DNA of 64,000 bases, from NCBI GenBank assembly GCA_030710605.1, contig CP092877.1, forward strand, positions 5,691,730 through 5,755,729. Direction: 5' to 3'. The notes under the pieces were generated by a model. That model searched no databases. It saw nothing but the letters and a program-made list of their open reading frames with translations, and was not told the DNA's origin. This stretch comes from Cordylochernes scorpioides (lineage: Eukaryota; Arthropoda; Arachnida; Pseudoscorpiones; Chernetidae). Within the stretch, counting starts at the first letter, position 1; each line of letters starts with the position of its first letter. This document shows positions 47,328-56,534 of this stretch, piece after piece. Position numbers and translations under genes: made by a program.

Positions 47328-47464
47328 ATAAGAGACAAGGGTCGCCTCTCCCGTCAAAATAGACGTCTAAAACCAGACGCCATCTATTGACCGTCGCCGC
47401 AACTAGCGGCCTCGGGTCGGTGACAAAGCCACAACACCAGCTTTGGCAAACTGAAAAGCGTCCA

Positions 47465-47508
47465 CCTAGAGACCATGGTTTCGGGCTAATGGCCCTCGTC
47501 AGTCTAGG
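47465..47508 (-). ncRNA. Type I hammerhead ribozyme, array copy 1
   Basis: Minus strand, 5' to 3': stem I CCTAGA; core CTGACGA; stem II GGGC-CATTA-GCCC; GAAA; stem III palindrome CCATGG; UC; stem I TCTAGG. Six stem I and four stem II pairs are perfect. Cleavage is expected 3' of GUC, between 47471 and 47470. With only two or three stem III pairs in one molecule, dimer formation through CCATGG is likely. Confidence 0.92.
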
Positions 47509-47784
47509 GCGGACTTTATTCCATGAGATCCACACGGGATCTAATGGAATCTTGACAATCTGCCAAAGAGGTGTTTAGCTGGCAAAGTGGCTGGGCCATA
47601 TCTATGGCTAAAATATAGATGGAAATTTTGCCGGGAGGAAATTGATCTTAAGAGACAAGGGTCGCCTCTCCCGTCAAAATAGACGTCTAAAACCAGACGC
47701 CATCTATTGACCGTCGCCGCAACTAGCGGCCTCGGGTCGGTGACAAAGCCACAACACCAGCTTTGGCAAACTGAAAAGCGTCCA

Positions 47785-47828
47785 CCTAGAGACCATGGTT
47801 TCGGGCTAATGGCCCTCGTCAGTCTAGG
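47785..47828 (-). ncRNA. Hammerhead ribozyme, array copy 2
   Basis: Same bases as copy 1, 320 bp further on. Confidence 0.92.
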
Positions 47829-48104
47829 GCGGACTTTATTCCATGAGATCCACACGGGATCTAATGGAATCTTGACAATCTGCCAAAGAGGTGTTTAGCT
47901 GGCAAAGTGGCTGGGCCATATCTATGGCTAAAATATAGATGGAAATTTTGCCGGGAGGAAATTGATCTTAAGAGACAAGGGTCGCCTCTCCCGTCAAAAT
48001 AGACGTCTAAAACCAGACGCCATCTATTGACCGTCGCCGCAACTAGCGGCCTCGGGTCGGTGACAAAGCCACAACACCAGCTTTGGCAAACTGAAAAGCG
48101 TCCA

Positions 48105-48148
48105 CCTAGAGACCATGGTTTCGGGCTAATGGCCCTCGTCAGTCTAGG
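48105..48148 (-). ncRNA. Hammerhead ribozyme, array copy 3
   Basis: Same bases as copy 1. Confidence 0.92.
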
Positions 48149-48424
48149 GCGGACTTTATTCCATGAGATCCACACGGGATCTAATGGAATCTTGACAATC
48201 TGCCAAAGAGGTGTTTAGCTGGCAAAGTGGCTGGGCCATATCTATGGCTAAAATATAGATGGAAATTTTGCCGGGAGGAAATTGATCTTAAGAGACAAGG
48301 GTCGCCTCTCCCGTCAAAATAGACGTCTAAAACCAGACGCCATCTATTGACCGTCGCCGCAACTAGCGGCCTCGGGTCGGTGACAAAGCCACAACACCAG
48401 CTTTGGCAAACTGAAAAGCGTCCA

Positions 48425-48468
48425 CCTAGAGACCATGGTTTCGGGCTAATGGCCCTCGTCAGTCTAGG
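48425..48468 (-). ncRNA. Hammerhead ribozyme, array copy 4
   Basis: Same bases as copy 1. Confidence 0.92.
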
Positions 48469-48744
48469 GCGGACTTTATTCCATGAGATCCACACGGGAT
48501 CTAATGGAATCTTGACAATCTGCCAAAGAGGTGTTTAGCTGGCAAAGTGGCTGGGCCATATCTATGGCTAAAATATAGATGGAAATTTTGCCGGGAGGAA
48601 ATTGATCTTAAGAGACAAGGGTCGCCTCTCCCGTCAAAATAGACGTCTAAAACCAGACGCCATCTATTGACCGTCGCCGCAACTAGCGGCCTCGGGTCGG
48701 TGACAAAGCCACAACACCAGCTTTGGCAAACTGAAAAGCGTCCA

Positions 48745-48788
48745 CCTAGAGACCATGGTTTCGGGCTAATGGCCCTCGTCAGTCTAGG
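48745..48788 (-). ncRNA. Hammerhead ribozyme, array copy 5
   Basis: Same bases as copy 1. Confidence 0.92.
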
Positions 48789-49065
48789 GCGGACTTTATT
48801 CCATGAGATCCACACGGGATCTAATGGAATCTTGACAATCTGCCAAAGAGGTGTTTAGCTGGCAAAGTGGCTGGGCCATATCTATGGCTAAAATATAGAT
48901 GGAAATTTTGCCGGGAGGAAATTGATCTTAAGAGACAAGGGTCGCCTCTCCCGTCAAAAATAGACGTCTAAAACCAGACGCCATCTATTGACCGTCGCCG
49001 CAACTAGCGGCCTCGGGTCGGTGACAAAGCCACAACACCAGCTTTGGCAAACTGAAAAGCGTCCA

Positions 49066-49109
49066 CCTAGAGACCATGGTTTCGGGCTAATGGCCCTCGT
49101 CAGTCTAGG
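49066..49109 (-). ncRNA. Hammerhead ribozyme, array copy 6
   Basis: Same bases as copy 1; spaced 321 bp from copy 5 because of the extra A near 48956. Confidence 0.92.
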
Positions 49110-49385
49110 GCGGACTTTATTCCATGAGATCCACACGGGATCTAATGGAATCTTGACAATCTGCCAAAGAGGTGTTTAGCTGGCAAAGTGGCTGGGCCAT
49201 ATCTATGGCTAAAATATAGATGGAAATTTTGCCGGGAGGAAATTGATCTTAAGAGACAAGGGTCGCCTCTCCCGTCAAAATAGACGTCTAAAACCAGACG
49301 CCATCTATTGACCGTCGCCGCAACTAGCGGCCTCGGGTCGGTGACAAAGCCACAACACCAGCTTTGGCAAACTGAAAAGCGTCCA

Positions 49386-49429
49386 CCTAGAGACCATGGT
49401 TTCGGGCTAATGGCCCTCGTCAGTCTAGG
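49386..49429 (-). ncRNA. Hammerhead ribozyme, array copy 7
   Basis: Same bases as copy 1. Confidence 0.92.
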
Positions 49430-49705
49430 GCGGACTTTATTCCATGAGATCCACACGGGATCTAATGGAATCTTGACAATCTGCCAAAGAGGTGTTTAGC
49501 TGGCAAAGTGGCTGGGCCATATCTATGGCTAAAATATAGATGGAAATTTTGCCGGGAGGAAATTGATCTTAAGAGACAAGGGTCGCCTCTCCCGTCAAAA
49601 TAGACGTCTAAAACCAGACGCCATCTATTGACCGTCGCCGCAACTAGCGGCCTCGGGTCGGTGACAAAGCCACAACACCAGCTTTGGCAAACTGAAAAGC
49701 GTCCA

Positions 49706-49749
49706 CCTAGAGACCATGGTTTCGGGCTAATGGCCCTCGTCAGTCTAGG
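49706..49749 (-). ncRNA. Hammerhead ribozyme, array copy 8
   Basis: Last minus-strand copy, 67 bp before the inversion point. Confidence 0.92.
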
Positions 49750-49951
49750 GCGGACTTTATTCCATGAGATCCACACGGGATCTAATGGAATCTTGACAAT
49801 CTGCCAAAGAGGTGTTAATTTCCTCCCGGCAAAATTTCCATCTATATTTTAGCCATAGATATGGCCCAGCCACTTTGCCAGCTAAACACCTCTTTGGCAG
49901 ATTGTCAAGATTCCATTAGATCCCGTGTGGATCTCATGGAATAAAGTCCGC

Positions 49952-49995
49952 CCTAGACTGACGAGGGCCATTAGCCCGAAACCATGGTCTCTAGG
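49952..49995 (+). ncRNA. Hammerhead ribozyme, array copy 9
   Basis: First plus-strand copy after the inversion: CCTAGA, CTGACGA, GGGCCATTAGCCC, GAAA, CCATGG, TC, TCTAGG. Cleavage expected between 49989 and 49990. Confidence 0.92.
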
Positions 49996-50270
49996 TGGAC
50001 GCTTTTCAGTTTGCCAAAGCTGGTGTTGTGGCTTTGTCACCGACCCGAGGCCGCTAGTTGCGGCGACGGTCAATAGATGGCGTCTGGTTTTAGACGTCTA
50101 TTTTGACGGGAGAGGCGACCCTTGTCTCTTAAGATCAATTTCCTCCCGGCAAAATTTCCATCTATATTTTAGCCATAGATATGGCCCAGCCACTTTGCCA
50201 GCTAAACACCTCTTTGGCAGATTGTCAAGATTCCATTAGATCCCGTGTGGATCTCATGAATAAAGTCCGC

Positions 50271-50314
50271 CCTAGACTGACGAGGGCCATTAGCCCGAAA
50301 CCATGGTCTCTAGG
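50271..50314 (+). ncRNA. Hammerhead ribozyme, array copy 10
   Basis: Same bases as copy 9; 319 bp away because of one missing G near 50259, which lies outside the ribozyme. Confidence 0.92.
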
Positions 50315-50590
50315 TGGACGCTTTTCAGTTTGCCAAAGCTGGTGTTGTGGCTTTGTCACCGACCCGAGGCCGCTAGTTGCGGCGACGGTCAATAGATGGC
50401 GTCTGGTTTTAGACGTCTATTTTGACGGGAGAGGCGACCCTTGTCTCTTAAGATCAATTTCCTCCCGGCAAAATTTCCATCTATATTTTAGCCATAGATA
50501 TGGCCCAGCCACTTTGCCAGCTAAACACCTCTTTGGCAGATTGTCAAGATTCCATTAGATCCCGTGTGGATCTCATGGAATAAAGTCCGC

Positions 50591-50634
50591 CCTAGACTGA
50601 CGAGGGCCATTAGCCCGAAACCATGGTCTCTAGG
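50591..50634 (+). ncRNA. Hammerhead ribozyme, array copy 11
   Basis: Same bases as copy 9. Confidence 0.92.
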
Positions 50635-50910
50635 TGGACGCTTTTCAGTTTGCCAAAGCTGGTGTTGTGGCTTTGTCACCGACCCGAGGCCGCTAGTTGC
50701 GGCGACGGTCAATAGATGGCGTCTGGTTTTAGACGTCTATTTTGACGGGAGAGGCGACCCTTGTCTCTTAAGATCAATTTCCTCCCGGCAAAATTTCCAT
50801 CTATATTTTAGCCATAGATATGGCCCAGCCACTTTGCCAGCTAAACACCTCTTTGGCAGATTGTCAAGATTCCATTAGATCCCGTGTGGATCTCATGGAA
50901 TAAAGTCCGC

Positions 50911-50954
50911 CCTAGACTGACGAGGGCCATTAGCCCGAAACCATGGTCTCTAGG
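50911..50954 (+). ncRNA. Hammerhead ribozyme, array copy 12
   Basis: Same bases as copy 9. Confidence 0.92.
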
Positions 50955-51230
50955 TGGACGCTTTTCAGTTTGCCAAAGCTGGTGTTGTGGCTTTGTCACC
51001 GACCCGAGGCCGCTAGTTGCGGCGACGGTCAATAGATGGCGTCTGGTTTTAGACGTCTATTTTGACGGGAGAGGCGACCCTTGTCTCTTAAGATCAATTT
51101 CCTCCCGGCAAAATTTCCATCTATATTTTAGCCATAGATATGGCCCAGCCACTTTGCCAGCTAAACACCTCTTTGGCAGATTGTCAAGATTCCATTAGAT
51201 CCCGTGTGGATCTCATGGAATAAAGTCCGC

Positions 51231-51274
51231 CCTAGACTGACGAGGGCCATTAGCCCGAAACCATGGTCTCTAGG
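51231..51274 (+). ncRNA. Hammerhead ribozyme, array copy 13
   Basis: Same bases as copy 9. Confidence 0.92.
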
Positions 51275-51550
51275 TGGACGCTTTTCAGTTTGCCAAAGCT
51301 GGTGTTGTGGCTTTGTCACCGACCCGAGGCCGCTAGTTGCGGCGACGGTCAATAGATGGCGTCTGGTTTTAGACGTCTATTTTGACGGGAGAGGCGACCC
51401 TTGTCTCTTAAGATCAATTTCCTCCCGGCAAAATTTCCATCTATATTTTAGCCATAGATATGGCCCAGCCACTTTGCCAGCTAAACACCTCTTTGGCAGA
51501 TTGTCAAGATTCCATTAGATCCCGTGTGGATCTCATGGAATAAAGTCCGC

Positions 51551-51594
51551 CCTAGACTGACGAGGGCCATTAGCCCGAAACCATGGTCTCTAGG
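51551..51594 (+). ncRNA. Hammerhead ribozyme, array copy 14
   Basis: Same bases as copy 9. Confidence 0.92.
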
Positions 51595-51870
51595 TGGACG
51601 CTTTTCAGTTTGCCAAAGCTGGTGTTGTGGCTTTGTCACCGACCCGAGGCCGCTAGTTGCGGCGACGGTCAATAGATGGCGTCTGGTTTTAGACGTCTAT
51701 TTTGACGGGAGAGGCGACCCTTGTCTCTTAAGATCAATTTCCTCCCGGCAAAATTTCCATCTATATTTTAGCCATAGATATGGCCCAGCCACTTTGCCAG
51801 CTAAACACCTCTTTGGCAGATTGTCAAGATTCCATTAGATCCCGTGTGGATCTCATGGAATAAAGTCCGC

Positions 51871-51914
51871 CCTAGACTGACGAGGGCCATTAGCCCGAAA
51901 CCATGGTCTCTAGG
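51871..51914 (+). ncRNA. Hammerhead ribozyme, array copy 15
   Basis: Last plus-strand copy; its unit is cut off at the (TA)n tract at about 52087. Confidence 0.92.
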
Positions 51915-52102
51915 TGGACGCTTTTCAGTTTGCCAAAGCTGGTGTTGTGGCTTTGTCACCGACCCGAGGCCGCTAGTTGCGGCGACGGTCAATAGATGGC
52001 GTCTGGTTTTAGACGTCTATTTTGACGGGAGAGGCGACCCTTGTCTCTTAAGATCAATTTCCTCCCGGCAAAATTTCCATCTATATATATATATATATAT
52101 AT

Positions 52103-52312
52103 TAAAAATGGTGGAACAGAAATCCACTATTCATTGATTTAATCTGTTACCTGATATTTGGCCAACCCAATTTCTTGATAGATCAAGAAATATTTTAGAC
52201 AAATATTTTTTGATCCCAGTGGTTTCCCGAAAAACCAAGAAATAGGTATTTAAGGCCAAACTTGCGTAAATACGCTTAACACATGGAAAAAAACAATAGA
52301 AAAAAAATATAT
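52103..52312. repeat. GGCATCTCC-family relic without hammerhead
   Basis: GGTGGAACAGAAATC, TATTTGGCCAACCCAATTTC and CCAAGAAATAGGTATTTAAGG match 34252-34520, but the ribozyme stretch is replaced by CAAATATTTTTTGATCCC. GGAAAAAAACAATAG at 52284 is the inverse of the tail seen at 44975. A (TA)(GA) microsatellite follows. Confidence 0.65.
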
Positions 52313-53106
52313 ATATAGAGAGAGAGAGAGATCAGAAGAGATGGTTGAATAAACGTCTAGAAATAATTCGTCTAATGGCACCAATAATAATGTCAAAGTT
52401 GAAGTGTCACACATCTGTTTTAAAACTAGATAAGTTCAACATGCTCTTTGATCATTTATCATGGTGATTGTGTGATAATACAGTGATCGCCACACCTTGG
52501 CATCTAGCGGATGTAAATTACATCCAGCTCACTCTCTGATATATATATATATAGCTTTCATAATTCATATTATTCACGGATATATTTCCCTCTATATGGC
52601 TTAATACATATTTGAAGATATAAATTTCTGACACTTTATTTAGTTGAAGATGCTATTAATGTTTCAAAGATGTCAACATTTTAATCAATAACGCGAAGTA
52701 TTACATTTTAATTATACAAAAGATATATCCCCATATTTAGCTAAATTTGTAGATGAGAGAATATCTATATTCTCTAGAAAGCTTACCTCACTGTGGAGAT
52801 CTTTCTCATTAGCTACAACTTTGTCTATTCTGCTTATATGATCTAATCTTTTTTTATTGAGCGAGGAACTGGCGTTAGGGTTAACAATAGAGGGGTATGT
52901 TATATGGGGTTTGAAGTTATAGACAATTTTATCTTCAGGATTTCATCTTCAGCCTAAAATGAAATGCCTTTTAGACTTTGAGAAACATTTTTGATACTCG
53001 TAGTATTACTCGATTTTTAGAATAATATTCCTAACCTTTATTTAAAAAGTGATGCATAAATTCATATTTTCCATATTAGTGTTTAATATTTGAGCATTAG
53101 TGCTTA
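52313..53106. other. AT-rich spacer, no gene seen
   Basis: Nothing coding; short (TA)n and (GA)n runs at 52312-52330 and 52538-52552. Confidence 0.45.
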
Positions 53107-54039
53107 TCTTCTTATATATAAGTCAATGTCTGTTTCGCGATAAAATCAAAAACTACTGAACCAATTGGTACCAAATTTTGCATGTCGCTTTTTATAAACC
53201 TGAAGAATATTTTCGGCTACATTTTGATTAGTATTTTTGGCTATTTATCTTTTTCATTTAAAAAACTTTTTTACACGGAGTAAATACGAGGCGAAGTAAC
53301 AACACCAGTCCAATTAAGCACCAATGAACGTTCTGCATTTTTTTTTTCAAAATGCTGGCGTACATTTTCTTAAATATCTTTTTATACGAGTGTTACTTTT
53401 TTTACAAAAGTATTGAGAGATAAATTTTTATTACTAAATAAGTTATGGCAAGTGCACACAATGCAATTAAAAAAATAACTTTACAAAATTAGCGTTAATG
53501 TATGTAAAAATGGCTTTAGTATATTTTATTAATTTTTGTTCTGGCCTTCATTTTTTTATATCTTTTTAAAAAAAATCGTTTAAAAAGCAGTCGCGAGTTT
53601 TTCGCAGTAATTTTCATGTGCTCTTTTATTTTTTACAGAAAAATATTTAAATGCCAGTATTTTGGATTATTTTTTATAAATCTATTTTTTCTTATTCTTA
53701 CTGAGAAGAAGGGCATCGCAGTCACTCATTCAACTCAGGCAATTGCAAGGGTTAATGCGCTGGGGCGGGTACCTCGGGGTTTAGGTGGAAAAGCTGCCAT
53801 CTATTTAAACTATATTGATTTTGAAACAACTAAATAGATTGCAAAAAATAATTATATCAAATACCTAAACACTAATATAATACAATTTTTGCCATCACAC
53901 ACACTATTTGCCTGTGGTTTATGTGTTTCTTCTGTATTGCTATTCTATGGCACATCTACTATTTATTATTGATGTACTTTCAGTCTGAAGGAAATTGCAC
54001 TCGGGGGAATTCTCGGGCGAAGCCCGATCTTTCGTCTAT
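53107..54039 (+). mobile_element. Non-autonomous Helitron
   Basis: Begins TCTTCTTATATATAAGTCAATGT-type text (TC start after A at 53106), followed by TACTGAACCAATTGGTACC, common in Helitron 5' ends. Ends with TCTCGGGCGAAGCCCGA and then CTAT, a changed CTAG. The 3' 640 bp match 33096-33720 in inverse. A 73-codon frame (53616-53837) contains GGKAAIYLNYIDFETTK; its counterpart in the other copy is partly kept. Confidence 0.75.
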
Positions 54040-54564
54040 AATTTTTATAGATTGTATTTCTATGAGGAATATTTATTCACAGCTGAATACAAAAGAATAA
54101 ACTATCATGACAATGTGTTAAAGGTGAGATAGAGAAACATGTGTTCGCCCTGTGTTACCATATCCAATTCGGTATATTTTCAAAAATTTATACGCTATCC
54201 ATTTTCTAAATTTATTAGGGCAATTTGTCCTTTAGTCTGGAAAACCGTTTATTTTCAAATAAAGATAGCCAGAATCTTTATGTTATGAGACAGTGTGTGA
54301 ATGTGTAAATATTGATAACTGCAGTTAAAAAGAAGGAAATATATACAACATGAATTATGTTTTATAAAGTTGCATACATTCACTAGGGTGATGAACAAAA
54401 CGCATCATTCTTATGTATATTTGAAGGGGGAGATGCTCATCTAGGTACACGAATATCTTTCTAAAACAACATTACGTGTTGTATACTTATTACTAAAATT
54501 TGCGGAAATATGTTATTCATGTACCAAATATGGCACCTTTCCCTTCAAAATACATAAAAACAAT
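54040..54564. other. AT-rich spacer, no gene seen
   Basis: Nothing recognised. Confidence 0.45.
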
Positions 54565-55082
54565 ACATTTAGGGAATACTCGGGTATTCCACTTAGATAC
54601 ACCCCAACCAACCAGAGAGATTACTCGAATACTACATCGCCAACCAACCGGGTAGAAATACTCGGGTATTCCACGGAGCTGTAACCAACAAACCTGACAT
54701 AATACTCGAGTATTCCATCTCGACACACCCAATCAATCAGACAGTATACCCGTATATACCATGTACTACACACATTCAACTAGACAGAATACCCGGGTAT
54801 TCCACGGAGCTGCATCCAACAACCAGACAGAATACCCGGCTATTCCACGAAGCTGCATCCAACAACCAGACAGAATACCCGGGTATTCCATGGAGCTGCA
54901 TCCAACAACCAGACAGAATACCCGGGTATTCCATGGAGCTGCATCCAACAACCAGACAGAATACCCGGGTATTCCATGGAGCTGCATCCAACAACCAGAC
55001 AGAATACCCGGGTATTCCACGGAGCTGCATCCAACAACCAGACAGAATACCCGGGTATTCCACGGCGTTATGCCCAAGCAAT
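54565..55082. repeat. 43-bp minisatellite
   Basis: Seven regular units start at 54782, 54825, 54868, 54911, 54954, 54997 and 55040, each AGACAGAATACCCGGGTATT followed by CCATGGAGCTGCATCCAACA-type text. The 14-nt palindrome AATACCCGGGTATT lies in most units. From 54565 to 54780 are irregular, older copies. Since 43 is not a multiple of three, all frames are open; the 60-137 codon frames are not genes. Confidence 0.95.
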
Positions 55083-55450
55083 TCCCAGCAGCCACAAACT
55101 AAACTAATTATTATAGCTAGAGAGAAACCTAATTGGAATAAATTAGAATCAAAACAATTTGAGCATTTGATATTTATAATTTCTATCAAATTCCATTTTA
55201 ATTAATTGAGCAACCTCCCCCCCATCACTTCATTGTAACAACCTACCTATTGTGAATATGTGTGTGGATTAATTATTCGAACAAAAATATAAATAAAGTG
55301 CCGCACAACGATGGAAGTTAGGCAAATATGGACATCTGCTCTTTAAAATCAGGTAATTCACTCCAATTTACAAATAAATAAGACACCTGAAAAAGGGTAT
55401 TTTCGAGTTCCTGCTAGGAAAAAATACGCACACACAAACATATATATATA
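55083..55450. other. AT-rich spacer, no gene seen
   Basis: Ends in the TATATATATA target region of the next element. Confidence 0.45.
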
Positions 55451-55625
55451 TGATACATTTTGAATGATAGAATGTATTTTTTGTTTTGTTTTTACTGAAG
55501 ATTTAACTAAATGGAGTATGTAATTTTTTTTTGTTTAAAAAGATTTGAAAAATAAAGAGATGATGATTGAGGTGGAGACAGCCACAAACGACTGCTAATT
55601 TTTTTTTTACAGTAGAATTACATCA
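55451..55625 (+). repeat. 5' LTR, 175 bp
   Basis: Begins TGATACATTTTGAATG, ends GAATTACATCA. It contains AATAAAG (about 55552) as a possible poly(A) signal. Differs from the 3' LTR at a handful of positions, mostly in T-runs. Confidence 0.92.
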
Positions 55626-55743
55626 GCTAGCCGACAGGATCGCTGCCTACGGGAAGATCCCAAGAATATCTCATATTTTATCAATATCAAAGCAAGGTTC
55701 CTGCCAGGAATATTTAAAGAAAAGAAAAAAACATAAATTCGAA

Positions 55744-56478
55744 ATGACATCGAAGAAAGACTTGAAAACTTTACAGAAAGAAGAGGTTGTTACCGGAGCG
55801 AAAATAGACATTTTAATTAAAGAAATTTGCCGATTTTCAACCCTGATACAGGCCTAACGTATCAAGAATGGCGAAATCTTTTTGAAAGGATAGTCACGCT
55901 TCAAAGTATTTCAGAAAAGGATGCTCTATCAATGATCCCGAGCATTTTGAAAGGAAAAGCGTTAGAGATATACGCCTCGATGTGCCAGGACGTGTTTACG
56001 TTGGGTGAACTTCACCAAGCTATGAATACATTTTTCCCGGTATCGACAAGTGGATTGATGAAGCAATTTTGGACTGAAAAGAAGCTACCATCGCAACCCC
56101 TTATGGACTACTATTTTAATAAACTGAAGTTGGCAAAAAAAATTGAATATAAGTTCAGAGCAGACCTTGGAAGCGCTTTCTTCGAATATAAACGCAAAGC
56201 TGTGACCATTTTTGATCGCTGCCAATCCAGCTAATCTGGATATGTGGATAAAAATTGCATCTTCCCTGGAAGAAGGATTTCGACATGAAGAGACATCTTC
56301 ACCATTTAATGGCCCCAGATATCGACGGGACTTTCAAAATATTGACTCAAGAAATGCAACGCCTTCACAGGATTCTCTTCCTTCAGGTGCCCGCCCCGGC
56401 AGAGAGGTTGGCGACCGACAAGAAACCCGGCGAAAGCAGTTTTACCAAGACTTTCGAGGTAATGTAAGGCAACAATAG
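55744..56478 (+). pseudogene. gag: Gag pseudogene
   Basis: The likely start is the ATG at 55744 (MTSKKDLKTLQKEEVVTGAK). The frame shifts near 55838, then runs as GLTYQEWRNLFERIVTLQS to about 56234 with the gypsy gag core (LKGKALEIYASM, LPSQPLMDYYFNKLKLAKKI), and shifts again near 56220 to continue to 56478. No CCHC zinc knuckle is seen. Two frameshifts leave it non-functional. Confidence 0.75.
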
Positions 56479-56534
56479 TGGTGCCCAGGAGTGATGAGTG
56501 ACGTTGGGGTAGATTCATTACTCTTGGGAACCTA

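Larger units (their letters stand above)
47328..49816 (-). repeat. 320-bp hammerhead satellite, left array (minus sense)
   Basis: Nearly eight direct copies of a 320-bp unit starting AGAGACAAGGGTCGCCTCTC at 47331, 47651, 47971, 48291, 48611, 48931, 49252 and 49572. Copies look identical apart from one extra A near 48956. Each carries one complete hammerhead on the minus strand, so the array is named minus sense. RNA from the minus strand would be cut into 320-nt monomers. The open frames of 104 and 63 codons seen in each unit are by-products of the repetition. The organisation matches animal retrozymes. Confidence 0.95.
49817..52087 (+). repeat. 320-bp hammerhead satellite, right array (plus sense)
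   Basis: The same unit in inverse orientation, about seven copies. The switch occurs between GAGGTGTT and AATTTCCTCC at 49816/49817. One base is missing near 50259, making that unit 319 bp; the others look identical. The array ends inside a unit at CCATCTATA, running into a (TA)n tract. Plus-strand transcripts would self-cut here. Confidence 0.95.

Noticed and set aside
47328..52087. CRISPR array
   Set aside because: Units are uniform with no unique spacers, and the genome is eukaryotic.
47541..52137. Repeated open frames of 104 and 63 codons in every satellite unit
   Set aside because: They recur only because the unit is identical each time; 320 is not a multiple of three and no homology to any protein is seen.
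54761..55189. Open frames of 109-137 codons on both strands of the 43-bp minisatellite
   Set aside because: They arise from a stop-poor repeat read in any frame.
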